Assembly: GCA_039654915.1 (NCBI GenBank)
Contig: CM077594.1
Coordinates: forward strand, 105,476,893-105,540,892
Direction of reading: 5' to 3'
From: Aquilaria yunnanensis
Taxonomy: Eukaryota > Streptophyta > Magnoliopsida > Malvales > Thymelaeaceae
Length of the DNA: 64,000 nucleotides
The position numbers and the translations under genes are program-made. The notes under the pieces were generated by a model, which saw nothing but the letters and a program-made list of their open reading frames with translations, was not told the DNA's origin and made no database searches. Below are positions 11,446 through 23,283 of the stretch, piece by piece (positions within the stretch are counted from its first letter, which is position 1; each line of letters starts with the position of its first letter).

Positions 11446-12480
11446 TAAAAAAAAAATAAAACTAAAATAAAAACATTATATTCACGCAAAATTTCCTATA
11501 GAAGTAATTTACTTGACGAATTTTCAAACTTCAAGTGAGTGACGTTTTAATCTTACAAGTAATTAACCTACTAATGACAACTTGTTACTGGATTGTTCGT
11601 ACCAGACACTATGATTATATATTCATCTATTGCTGTGATTGAGTGACAGTTGGTCGCACCACATGCTTCGTGGTGATTGAGGGAGAAGGGAAGTACATTA
11701 TATAAATATGAAAACCATAAAAGGTATCATTTTACAGAAACTTGCCACTCTTTTGGGATGCTCATGTGTCATGGAATGCCCCAAATCAAAACTTTTAAAA
11801 ATATTAAAGGCAAATCACTGGCCTTTTGAGCGTTTTCACAAAAAGAAAAAAAGAAAAAAAACATGGGAATTTGCATCTCTTTTGCAAGTGGACCTCACAC
11901 ATGCTTGAGTGCACAAATAATATTCTCTTTTTTTGTCTGGACCACTTTATTTTGTTTTGCTTTTTCTATTCGCCATATTGTAGTTTTAGTACATCATGCA
12001 TGTGTGTGTTTTCACTTCTCTAAATCAAATTGCTCCTTGGAGGGTTCTAAGACCAAATCTCAGTGCCACTAGGTCCAATACTTGTTTTCTTTATTCTCTA
12101 TATGGGTCGAGTCAATTAGAGCTCTCCAACTTGATTTAGAAATGAAGAGGGATGAGACCAACTAAATTCGGCCTGCTTAGCCCAATTCCAATTGATAATC
12201 CAATTTACATCAATAATTGTTTTATTGAAATTTAGACCGCTAATTAATCTTATTTTAGCACAACTTTAAGGATAAAAATAAACAGTGGCTTGGCAGTGAT
12301 GGTGCATGCCGCCAAAACTAGCCAATCGGCCGCTCTGTGGTGGCCTAATTTTCACATTAATACTTGCTTCACTTGCCAATTGCGATCGTTCGGGCGGTTG
12401 ATTTATTGGATAAAACTTTTGTACACTTGGGTTACATGTGAGCCTGGACATGCAAGCTACTTGTATTATTTATGGCCATA
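11446..12480. other. Intergenic sequence, no gene recognised
   Basis: Short ORFs (11708-12072 and 12266-12481) show no conserved features. An A-rich run lies near 11838-11862. Confidence 0.5.
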
Positions 12481-12482
12481 AT

Positions 12483-12545
12483 AGTTAGCTTAGCTCGCTG
12501 GGTTAAAACCCCTATGGTCAAGGTTCGAATCATGCTAATTGCTCA
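12483..12545 (+). other. tRNA-like A/B-box segment (SINE-like remnant)
   Basis: TAGCTTAGCTCGCTGGGTT resembles a tRNA A box, and GGTTCGAATCATGC some 30 nt later resembles a B box. It does not fold as a full tRNA. A related inverted segment (GGTTAGCGCTTTTGACG ... GTGTTCGAGTCCCA on the minus strand) lies at about 14505-14570. Confidence 0.35.
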
Positions 12546-12549
12546 CTTG

Positions 12550-14490
12550 ACCACTTTCTCCTTTTTCATTTGTTTCTGACTTTTCTTTCTCATCTTTTCA
12601 CATTTTCTATTTTTCGTTTTACTTTTTGTTTTTGCTTATTCGTTTTTATTTTGCTTCTATTTGGTTTTACACTTTTACTGTACCCTTACCATTTTTTTTT
12701 GTCGTTTTACTTTTCTTTTCTTTGTTTCCTTTCCCAATTTTTTACTCTACTTTTTCATCCCCTACCATTTTCTAGATTTTCTCTTTCCAATCTTTTTCTA
12801 TTTTTTCATATTATTTTTTTTTAATTTAAATTTATCTTTTATTTTCTTCCCTTTTTTAGTTTGTTAATTTACCTACATTTTCTTCTTAGTTTTATTTCAT
12901 TTTTTCCTTTTATATATATATATATATTTTTTTTGTAAATGTTATTTACTTTTTTTTTCAAAATTTTCAACTAATAAATGAACAAACATCTCATTAATTC
13001 AAAAGAACAAAAAATTACTGGTAAAAATAACAATTATATACTAACATAAGAATAATTTATCTACCTTTCTTCACAGTTCTTTTTTGTCATTTGTCTACAT
13101 TTTGTATTCTTTATTTTTCATTATTGCTGTTCTTTTAGGTGAATTCATGATATAAATACTCTCTTTCATTAAATTTGAAATAAGACAACTTAAACTCGTT
13201 TGTCCTTATTTAAGCAATAACTAAAAGAATAAACTAAAAAAGGAACAAACAAATATTGATAAGAGTATAAAGAGTTACCAATAAAAAAAAAAGTAGTTCA
13301 TCTTAAAGAACAAATATAAATTGATAAAAGAACAAACAGTATACTGATAAAAGAGCAAACATTAGATTCATCTAAAAGAACGAGCATGAACTGATAAAAG
13401 AATAAACACATACTATTAGAAGAACAAAGATCTACTAATAACAAAAAAAAAAACTAGTAATAGGAGAGTAAAAAATTAATTTCTTTAACAGAACAAGATA
13501 GAACTTATAAAAGAATAAACTGCTACTAATAAAAATACAAATAGCTACTTATAAAAGAACAAATAACTAATTCATCTAAAGAACTAACATAAACAAATAA
13601 AAGAACAAACACATAGTGATAAAAGAACAAATATCAAGTTCACGTAAAGGAACAACTATAACACAAAAGAACAAATACTAACTAATAAAAGAACAAAGAG
13701 ATACAAATAAAAGAACAAATAACTAGTAATAAGAAAACAAATAACTAGTTTCTCTAAAAGAACAAACTGCTGCTAATAAAATATATATATATATAGTTAC
13801 TAAAAAAAAGCAACTAGTTCATTTAAAGAAACAAATATGAACAAATAAAAAAAAACACATATTGATAAAAAAAATGAGTCTCCAAGTTAAAAGAATGAGT
13901 TGCAGTTATAGTAAGGAATCAGAAAATATAACAACTCATGTCTAACTATTATTGGTTCCAAGATAGAAAAGACTCTCAAATCTTAGTTCAATTATTTATG
14001 CGATTCATTCTTAGCAATTTTTATTATAGCCAATTTCACATCTTTTAGTTTGGTTTTGTTTAAATATAATAAAAAGCTAATAAAGAATAAATAGTTGATC
14101 TAAAAGAACAAATACTTATTAATAAAAGAATAAAAAACTAATTATAAGCAATTCATCTTAAATCAAGGAACAAGTAACACAAAAATTTTCTGAAGTTGAT
14201 TGGACTAATGTATTGATCAGTTAAGCTGAAGTCAGAGAAAATAAAAGTTAAATGGTTGGGTAAAATGAAAATGAAATAACAAAAAAAAGAAAAAAAGAAA
14301 ACTGAAAATAATTAAAAAAATGAAAAAGAAAAGGAAAATATGGAAAAGGATGAGAGAACGAAAATAAAAAAAATGAAATTGTAAAAAGTAAATAAAAAGG
14401 AAAAGGTGCAGTGTGATTAGAAAAAAACTGACAAAAATCCCGAGAAAGACTTAGAAAGAGGAAAAAAACGAATAATAAAAAGGGTAGAGA
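12550..14490. repeat. Pyrimidine arm - A-rich minisatellite - purine arm
   Basis: 12550-12870 is nearly pure T/C on the plus strand and 14200-14490 nearly pure A/G, so the two are roughly inverted complements. Between them (about 13190-14130) lies a degenerate tandem repeat of AAAAGAACAAA alternating with short spacers such as TACTGAT or ACTAGTTCATCT, period about 22-30 bp. ORFs at 12570-12867 reflect the T-rich tract. Possibly an old element whose tRNA-like ends lie just outside the arms. Confidence 0.6.
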
Positions 14491-14689
14491 GTTAATGAAG
14501 CCTTTCCTTGGGACTCGAACACAGACTCCCTCCTCCCCCCGTCAAAAGCGCTAACCATTCTGCTCAACCTGGAAGCTTGTCCAAGTTGTCCAGAAACTAT
14601 AAGTGTGTTGATCTTAAACAGGGTCAAAATGACATTTTCTAAACTTTTCAAGGATGGTGCACGCAATAAGCCAGGTGCATGTAATAGTA

Positions 14690-14987
14690 ATACTGGTTAG
14701 TACGAAACTTTGCCAGATCCACAACTTAAGCTAGTTAGTACGAAACTCAAAACTTATTAAAATTTAGCATATGAAATTTGTGAAAGTTGGCAACTTGGTC
14801 TATTTATTATTGTGCATGACTAACGATGTGTGTTTTGAAGGTGAGCTAGCGGGTACTGGTTTATATGGTGGGAAAAGCACTAGTTTTTGTTAGGTTGGGT
14901 AAGGAAGAAAAACAATAATAATTGGGCATTATTTCCAAAAAAATATTATTAATGTAGCATATTAATGTTAAAATAATATTATTTTTA

Positions 14988-15021
<34 letters not shown>

Positions 15022-16392
15022 CTAATTAATTACAAGTATCAAGAAATTTTGTAATAGAACTACCATCACACACACAGTCGGACACAGGTTTTCCAAATAA
15101 TCCACCCTGGCTACTGTGACACACCTTGAACATCGCCCACTTATAATTCAAAAGTTAACTGCTGGATGTGTGTTTAATTAAATACAAAATTATTTTTATA
15201 ATTTTAAAAATAATTAAAAAAACAAAGAGATGACATATATTAATGACCACACTATTTTTTTTTTAAGAATAGTCATATATTTTAAAATATTTTTTGTCTC
15301 TCAATGAATGATAAAAATTAACATAAAAAAACCTACAACAAAAATACAAAAAATGTGAAATAGTGTAATATACTTTAAATTTATAAGATAAAACTAGCAT
15401 GATTTAGATTCTACGTCAAACACATGCATGGTGTATTTACATGGCATGATTATTGTTATTAAAACTTGGTATTATTATTATTATTATTTATCTAAAACTG
15501 ATATTATTTCAAAATTAATATGCTACCTACTTAATAATATTTTTTTTAGAAATAATAACTAATTATTGTTTTTTCCTTACCCAAGCTAATAAAAAAATAA
15601 TACTCCTCCCGCCACATAATTCAATCCTTATCAGCACACCTTTAAAACTAAGGATGTCAACTTATATCATTACCAACGATTGCCCTACCTTACCTTACTC
15701 GATGGGTAGATTTTTTTTTTTTAAATTGTACGTGTTTGGGTTGGGTACGGGTAATTTTTATTTTTGTACCCTCTAAGTATAGGGAGGGTACGGGTTTAGT
15801 CCCCAAATCCGGCCTGTACCTTACTTGCATGTTATATATAGTATATAAGTATATAAAATATTAAATATATTAAATACATACCCAATCCTAATCCTATACA
15901 ATCCAAATATATGATATAATTATAGCCTAGTAAACCCTAAAATTCACGACCATATAACCCAATACCCTCATCCCAATTCTCAGTTTGTCGATGAAAGGCC
16001 GTGGGCTGTAATTGCAATTGCAAAGGCATTTGTGAGTTGCAAATCGAAGATGCCAAGGTTGAGTTCATGGGGGTATTACAAGTATAATACCTGACCCTAC
16101 TCGCTCTAACACAAGGAGGGTTTGGGCAAAGAAATCATACATATTGCCAGTTGCGGAGAGGGTTTGAATAGAGTTTTTATATTGCAGGTAAGATTTAGGA
16201 ATTGCTCTACCCTCTCCAAACCCGTCCTATTGACATCCCTACTCAAAACACACATCGTCAATCATGCACAATGACAAAGGGACTAAGTCACCAACTTCCA
16301 CAATTTTCAAGGGCAAACTTTTAACAAGTTCTGAGTTTTGGACTAGCTTGCTCGAGTTGTGAAAGTTCATGGGCCAATTGTACAGTTTGGCC
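14690..16392. mobile_element. MULE-like long-TIR element, interrupted
   Basis: The right end (16392 inward, complement GGCCAAACTGTACAATTGGCC, then CACAACTCGAGCAAGCTAGTCC) matches the left region (CACAACTTAAGCTAGTTAGT ... ATTGTGCATGACTAACGATGTGTGTTTTGAAG). Inner arms (TTGGGTAAGGAAGAAAAACAA against its complement near 15560-15590) extend the inverted repeat. The right arm is split by the hAT element at 15649-16241. The left terminus is eroded, so its start is approximate. Confidence 0.6.
15649..16241. mobile_element. hAT-like element nested in the MULE arm
   Basis: Ends TAAGGATGTCAA and (complement) TAGGGATGTCAA, with subterminal GGGTACGGGT repeats typical of plant hAT MITEs. Flanks TTTAAAAC (15641-15648) and CTCAAAAC (16242-16249) match at 6 of 8. 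Removing it joins 'cacctttaaaac' to 'acacatcg', which restores complementarity with the left MULE arm ('cgatgtgtgttttgaag'). Confidence 0.75.
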
Positions 16393-18652
16393 TTTTTGTT
16401 TAATATGTGCCATGATAGCACATGTTAAAGAAACATTAAATGTAGACTTGATCTTCACTAAAAAGAAAAATAAAATGCTAATGTCTCTATTCCACTTTAG
16501 ATTAAATGTTTAGATTGACATGAAAATTAAGAAAGAAAGAAAATTTTTTGTGCTTTTTTTTTTTTTTTCACTTTTGCTCTTCACCTTTTCACGTAAATTA
16601 AAAGAGATAGGAAGAGTAGATATTGAAATGATAGTTTGAACAATAATATGATAAAATAATTTACTAAATATGAAAAATGTTACAGAGATATGGTACAACC
16701 CAAAATAAAATAATATTGCATCCATTTTTGGAAATATAGAGTATTAATTAAGGATGATTTTTTTTATACCCAAATTACTATTCGTAATTCTCCATCTCGA
16801 CTCTCAGGTCTATTTGTTTACTCTTTTCCCTAACCTACTCCATTTTTCCTTTTTTTATTCCTTGCTCTACCATTTTTTTTCCTTTTTCCCGTAAAAGGAT
16901 GTTAATTCTTACATTTTTAGAGGTAATACCTCTTTACCATTTTCCCTTGTATCATACTTTCATTTGATCTGTGTCTATTGTTTTTTGCCTATAACAAACA
17001 ATTGCATTCTCTGCGTGTGATAATAAAAAAATTCAAATAGACAAAGAAAACTAGGATAAAAGAGAGGTAGCAAAATCATGAGCTAATTGCATTTTGATGT
17101 GAGTGACCACATGAAGTATGAATTGTGTCAGGTTGGATATAATGTTTGTGGATGTCTATGACTATATTATTGGTCCCCCTGCTTGATCCATATGCTTTTA
17201 TGATGATCTTATAAGCTTCAGTTTTTTTTTATTGCTACTTAGAATTATCTACAAGGAGCTTTAAGGGTTAAAGTATAGGCAATGGGAGAGGGCATATTTC
17301 GAACTCTAGCAGTGGAGAAGACATGATAATCTATGAATGGAATCAAAGTGAAGTGCATCTAATATATCGACCAACTCTCCCACCAAAGATGAAGAGCAAT
17401 CAATCATGATATTATTCAACCAATGTTCCCTAAAATGATGGAACATTAATTTTAGTACTTTAAGTCTAGGTGACATAAAGTGGGAATAAGAAAATTTCTA
17501 TCTATAAAATTTACATATATAAAAGTGTCATAGAAGCTTTTTCATTAAATAACTATTTATATTAAATTTTATGTACATAAAAGTTGCTCAATCACATATT
17601 TTTGTGTAAATTAATGGAAATTGTATGTTACTTTTGTTTAAAAATTATCGCACCCATAAAGAAATCACCACTGTAAACAAGGGGTAATTTTTTTTTAATA
17701 TTTTTTAGTTCGGTGCAATTGAAGACCTAAAAACAAGTTAGATGGAAATTCCATTTCCACCCACAAACTGATTTTCTATACAATCTCCTCGGTTCCTCAT
17801 TCCACCTTCTTTGACCCTTTCATCTTCGTGCTCGTCACTCATCTTTTCATCTCCTTCTCATCCCTTTGTTTCTTCTCTGTTCTTCTCTATCTCCCCGTTC
17901 TCTTCTCTGGTCTGCAATAATTCGGTGCTCCATCATGTCGTTCGACAAGAAAATACATTTTTCACACGTCTTATATGAAGAAGAGGGAAATCGCGAATTT
18001 GAACAAGAGTGACAACCATTTTAGGCGAGTTTTATTATAATTTTTATTTTCAGGAACTAATGCCATTTTGAGCGCTAACACTTTATCTACTTAATAATTA
18101 CTTTAGTAACTTTTTTCAAGAAAATAATTTTAAAACTTTTTTGTATGAAACTACAAAAAAGAAAATTTGACAACAAATACTTAAAATTTTTAAAAAATAT
18201 ATTAAAAATACATTTTGAGCGTTTAACGAATTTTTTGTTAATTTTGTTATAAAATTTTCAATTGCTACGAAGTTTCAATTATTCTCAATTGACACTCCTT
18301 CCAGAATTGGTGGGTCAACCGCGGCTAGACTTCACTATGGAACAAAGTCTTGTCTTCTTAACAGAGATAAAATTCATCAAAGCAAACCAAAGTCTCGTGC
18401 GAGATTAGGGGATTCATATTATGCTGCCGTGGCTATGTCTATGGATTCGGTTCCAATGGAGTTCTCTTATCCTACAACAAATAGAGCACGAAGAGGCTCG
18501 GCTTGCATTCTGTTGAAGACAAAACTCCTTGTTGGGTACCATGCGAATCTTTTATTTTGCATATATATATATATAGAATCAAAACAAAGAGGAGTGGTTA
18601 ATAGAACATAGAGGTAACAAGTTGATGAGCGAAGGTAATTTTCTGTCTCAGA
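16393..18652. other. Intergenic sequence, no gene recognised
   Basis: AT-rich. A C/T-rich stretch at about 17765-17930 precedes a 25-codon ORF (ATG at 17936), which looks like a leader of a lost gene or chance. A 60-codon ORF at 18429-18611 has no conserved features. Confidence 0.45.
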
Positions 18653-18655
18653 ATC

Positions 18656-19771
18656 CACTACTAAAATAATGGAGTTTACCAACGCGCATTTCTAACGACT
18701 GTGTGTTGGTAAATTTGAATTTTCAACATGTAGCCGTTGGTAAATACAAGTTGGTAAAACGCACGTTGATAATTACCAACAGTCATGCACCAGCACTATT
18801 TTCCAACGGACGAAAAAATTACCAATATGTGTGTGCGTTGGTAATTACCAACGTGTAAGCGTGTTGGTATTTACCAACATACACACATGTTGGTAAATAT
18901 CAGGATTTCCAATGAGAAGCCATTGGTAGTTAAGTTGTTTAAAAAAAAAATAAAGCATTTTCTAACGATGAGCCATTGGAAACTGCATTTAAATAATAAT
19001 AATAAAATAATTAATATTAAATTATACATTATATTAACTAAAAATTATATTTAGTGACTTTTTATAGCTAAAAATTTATTAGTACATAAAAATTTTAATA
19101 ATGCAGTAAAAATTTAAAAATATATAATTTCAGAAAAAGTAACTAACAGAATTGAAGAAAATTTACTGAAATTCATAAGAGCTTATCGAAAATTTAAAAA
19201 AAATTAACAGAAAATTTGGTATAAATTTTAAACTTGAAAAATAAAAATTATCACAAAAATTAATTTAAAAATCACAAAATTTAAGAAATTGCTAAATTTC
19301 ATAAACATTTGCCCTAAATCAACAAGCAAACAACAAATTTGCAAAATCAAACAAACAAATCATGTAATCGGACAACAGATCTAATAAATCAAATACAAAT
19401 TCAGAAAACAACAAAATCAACAAAATTGAAACCGAAATTAGGGAGTCAAAGTGGTGAGAAGGCGAGGAGACGGGGACGCGAGGTGAGGTGAGGACGCGAG
19501 GAGGAGATCTAGCGTCGGGCGCAGGCGGCGAGGAGACGGGGACGTGAGGTGGGGTGAGGAGGCGAGATGCGGACGCAAGGAGGAGATCCGGTGTCGGGAG
19601 TAAGCAGCGAGGCACGGAGGCTGAGGCGACGACGCGGCAGAGAGGGAGGAAAGAGGGGAAAAGCAGACGAGAGTAGAGGGAGGAGAGACGGAGCGGTAGA
19701 AGGGGGGGAAGGGTAGGGTATTTATCTATATTTATTTAGGGTTATGGGTCTGTTTTGGGCTTTTTGGGCTT

Positions 19772-19804
<33 letters not shown>

Positions 19805-20322
19805 TATAATTCATTATAAATATAATACTTATTATTATTACTATTATTAAAAATAAAATATTATATATAAAAAATATATCATATATATTATAATGTATAA
19901 TGATATTTATCATATATAAAATTATATATTTTAGAAAGTAAAGGTTTAAAAATAATAATTATAATTTAAAATATATATTCTCATACACTTATATAATAAT
20001 AATAATAATAATAATAATAGTAGTAGTAGTAGTAGTAGTAATATCACATATAATTGTTACCAATGGTCAGCGCGTTGGTAATTACCAACACGTCAGACCA
20101 TTGGTAATTACCAACGTGCTTATGCGTTAGTAAGAACGTTGGTAATTACCAACAGTCAGACACGTTGGTAATTACTAACGCATAAGCATGTTGGTAATTT
20201 ACCAACGCGTTTGACTGTTGATAAATGTAATTTTTTTTTCCAACGGTCTAACATATTAGTAATTACCAACACGTAAACCGTTGGTAATTTACCTGTTAAA
20301 AAACATGATTTTTTTAGTAGTG
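18656..20322. mobile_element. Non-autonomous CACTA (En/Spm) element
   Basis: 1667 bp starting CACTACTAAAA and ending TTTTAGTAGTG, flanked by the 3-bp duplication ATC (18653-18655 and 20323-20325). Both ends carry many copies of TTACCAACG / CGTTGGTAA in both orientations, the usual subterminal transposase-binding repeats. The G-rich middle (19440-19710) yields a minus-strand ORF (19319-19615) that is only the repeat read as protein. (TACA)n at about 19769-19799 and (TAA)n(TAG)n at about 19995-20042 lie inside. No transposase. Confidence 0.95.
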
Positions 20323-20325
20323 ATC

Positions 20326-21260
20326 ATAATCACAGAGCAACGTTGAATAGAATTCAACAGCTGCATGGTATGTCGGATAGAAACATATAGAGAGGTACTG
20401 AGAGATAAAGCACCAAAAAGTGCCTGGAGGGTTTGCGAACAATCTGTTAGGATAGTTACTGCAGCGAGTACTTGAGGATAGCAAAGCTTCAGGGATAACC
20501 CGAAGTTCCACCTCTGGAGTGGATACACATTGAGGAATGAGAAAACTTTTTCAACCGATAGGAAGCCCATTAATACCTAACTAAACCCAGGCTGTAGCAC
20601 TAAGGTCATTTGAACTCCACCATGCCCCATTCATAAAAAAAAATTCTGGCTTTAAAGAAGGCCGCCGATCCTTACCTTGACCCTAAATCTCATATAGCAT
20701 GGGAGGGGGATTATAATGAAAGGAGGAGAACTTCTGCTGAAAATCTTTCACCATAGAAAGTTGTAGTAAAAACTCATCTTTTATGACAATTAAAGATAGA
20801 ACATTAAATGTAGCATTTTGGAAAATGCGCTCATTACGGCCAATTCAAATAGTCCAAAGGGTGGAGATAAGGAATCGAAGTCAATCTAATGGGTGATATT
20901 TCAGATGACTTAGAAAGGAAGCAAGTTATGCCTCAAAAGACAAGTAAACAGAAAGTATCAGACGAGAATGAAAATTGCCCCAGATATCCTGAGATTCCAT
21001 ACATTCCAAAAAACGGTGGAACATTGTTTTAAAAGAAAAATGGTAATAGGGGCATAAAGGGTCCGTCAGACTGCCTTGGGTAGCAAGATTTGCCCTTGTT
21101 AGCAATGCTCATGATAAACATTTCCAAAGAAAGGATTTACATTTTTTAGGGATATGAGAGGCCCAAACAAATTTAGGATGTTTGAAAAATTAGGATGTGA
21201 AGAGCAACTCAAGATATTACCTGCTAGGTTGAGGAGGGATGTAGATTTATCCACAGTTCC
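20326..21260 (-). pseudogene. Decayed LINE fragment (zf-RVT region)
   Basis: On the minus strand, broken frames give ALLTRANLATQGSLTDPLCP followed by LWTI.IGRNERIF, characteristic of the region after the reverse transcriptase of plant L1-like LINEs (LLTRANL...CPLC ... WTIWKERNRRIF). Frameshifts and stops throughout. It begins right at the CACTA target site, so the CACTA element may have landed in its 3' part. Confidence 0.55.
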
Positions 21261-22137
21261 AGATTATATTTTGCATGTTAAAAACAACCTCTAAATTGGT
21301 TCAAAAACTTGTTTAATTGGTTTCTTAATAGGATTGCTTGATAACAACATTGGTAATTAATTTTTACAAGTTCTATTATTATAAATTATTTAAAATTAAC
21401 GCTTGTTTTGAGAGTTGCTTCCATACGAAGACAATATTTCAGTTTTAATACGGCCCATAAATCTACTGCCGTTCTTTTCTGGCGTGGCTCAATTATATTC
21501 TGTTCAATATTAGCCCAATATAATCGAACACCAAGCACATTGGGATCATCCCATTTGGTTTTTTTTTCTTAAAAATTAAAAATAAATAAATAAATGAAAA
21601 TAAAAAAATAAAAGAGGAAGAAACAAAATGTTGCAGATAAATAGTATTATTTTTTATTGCAAATCAATGCTCAACCTTAGAAATTTATCTTAAATTCTTA
21701 TAATTGTATATTGATCACTAACACAAGATAAGACTGAGTTTGTACAAAAGCTCAATTTACAATAAAAAAACTAAAAATTTAAATGGTTTATTACCTATAA
21801 AAAAAGTATGCACAATAAGATTTATGAGAAGATGATTATTGAAAAATTTAGATTATAAATGTAAAAATTAATGCGTGATAGATATGTGAAAGTGGACAAA
21901 TTCAAATTGTTAGGTAATTATCTTTCAATAAATTTAAATTATGACACATTTTATTGATATTTAATGAACTATTTAAATTATTAATTTTTTTCTCTGTAAA
22001 TTGGATTTCAATGTCAACTCAACTGTTTGGATCTTAGAGCCTTAAACCAATATGTAATGAATAATAAATGTGAAGGATCATTTGTAACAAAATGGAGATT
22101 TATGACCAATTTGCAATACAAATTAAAGGTTTGAAAC
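21261..22137. other. Intergenic sequence upstream of the S21 gene
   Basis: AT-rich. The last 80 bp ('ttatgaccaatttgcaat ... actataaatgttgcctttta') resemble terminal sequences of MULE-type MITEs in this window (compare 1960-2030). Confidence 0.45.
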
Positions 22138-22143
22138 TATAAA
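22138..22143 (+). promoter_or_regulatory. Candidate TATA box of the S21 gene
   Basis: TATAAA, 85 bp upstream of the start codon, at a plausible distance for a short 5' UTR. It appears to lie in a transposon-derived terminus. Confidence 0.35.
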
Positions 22144-22227
22144 TGTTGCCTTTTACCCACATGTTGCTATCCTATCCAAAGTTCCACGCCACAGAGCTTC
22201 ATCTTCATTCACAGTTGGGAGATAGCT

Positions 22228-23283
22228 ATGGCTTTGTTTTCTGTCTCAAACTTTCTCTCTTTCATCTTGCCTTCGAAACCGTCGCCGCCACCGCCGAGCA
22301 TGCCACCAACCCAGGCGAACTTTTCTGCCCAGAAACCTATCGACGCGTCGCGTTCAGTGGCTACCCAGCCGAGAGAGGGTCGCTTCGAATTCGAATTTTC
22401 GGCGTCTCTGTCGGGCGAGCTGGCCTCTGTGATTTGCCCTTCTCTTGCGTATTCGAATACCCTTTTCTGTGATGCGGGGTTCAATGTGGAGGTGATTGTG
22501 GAAGAGGGCGAGCCGGAGGACAGCCTGGTGAATAGGTTCAGGAGGGAGGTCCTAAGAGCTGGGGTGATTCAAGAGTGCAAGCGAAGGAGGTACTACGAGA
22601 CTTCTCAGGACGAGAGGAAGCGCAAGAATCGAGACGCTGCTAAACGTAATCGTCGAAGGTCTGCTCCTCTCTCTCTCTCTGGCTTTTGGTTTCTGATAGG
22701 ATTTGGGTGTTCTTTTCTTTGTTGAACATATATGTAAGATTGGTCATTGCTGCTCTTAGCTTCTTATAAAAGACTTTTTTCGTTTGATTAATTTAGTGTT
22801 CATCCATTATTTGATCTTGTAAGCATGAGATATCGTGAGAGAGAAGTAAGTTTAATTACATTCTCAAAGCTTTGTTTTTTTTTTTTTTTTAATTTAGATT
22901 TGTGTTCTGTTGCTGGAAAGTTTTGCTTCTTTTGGTTGTTTATTGTAAGAGAAAGAAGCAAGAAATCTGGTGTTGACAATTTTGACATAGTACCTGTAGC
23001 ATTGAAGTTCAAAACTGACCATGTAAAATTTCTGCTGTCGAAGTTCTACTGTGAGATATTAGATTCAGTACTAACTGGCAGGCTACCATTGAGGAAATTT
23101 TAACGTTCTTTTGGGTCTCTAGATCATTGCTAAATTCTTTAAGTGTAACTAAGGCCGTATTGTGAAACCAGGCGGCCCCAGTCAAGATTCTCACCTCAGA
23201 ACAAGCGGGAAGGCGCCCCTGAGAACAAGGATGACGACGAAGATAACTGGGAATGGTCAGAGGGAGATGATGTTCCTTTCTGA
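22228..23283 (+). CDS. GHS1: 30S ribosomal protein S21, chloroplastic (bS21c)
   Basis: Small-subunit protein of the plastid ribosome, encoded in the nucleus. Two exons: 22228-22658 (donor GTCTGC) and 23172-23283 (acceptor CCAG), split inside an arginine codon; 180 aa, close to the 183 aa I recall for Arabidopsis GHS1. Residues 1 to about 50 are Ser/Pro-rich and fit a plastid transit peptide. Residues 86-148 are the S21 core: NVEVIVEEGEPEDSLVNRFR, then RRYYETSQDERKRKNRDAAK and a run of arginines that binds 16S rRNA. The tail is acidic (DDDEDNWEW). The start is the first ATG giving the transit peptide; an overlapping ORF from 22143 is out of frame. It converges with the glycosyltransferase gene 742 bp downstream. 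In Arabidopsis, loss of GHS1 is known to cause glucose hypersensitivity. The exon join is inferred from splice sites. Confidence 0.95.

Noticed and set aside
12483..12545. A functional tRNA gene
   Set aside because: A and B boxes are present but acceptor, anticodon and T arms do not pair as a cloverleaf.
12570..12867. Phe/Leu-rich membrane protein ORFs
   Set aside because: They arise from a T/C-only tract; no start context or conservation.
13190..14130. CRISPR-like alternation of repeats and spacers
   Set aside because: The repeats are short, degenerate and A-rich, spacers are low-complexity, and the DNA is plainly plant nuclear. It is an A-rich minisatellite.
19319..19615. 98-aa minus-strand ORF as a gene
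   Set aside because: It is the G-rich centre of the CACTA element read as Pro/Ser repeats, with no domain.
22143..22472. 109-aa ORF as an upstream protein of the S21 gene
   Set aside because: Out of frame with and overlapping the S21 first exon, which fully explains the conservation.
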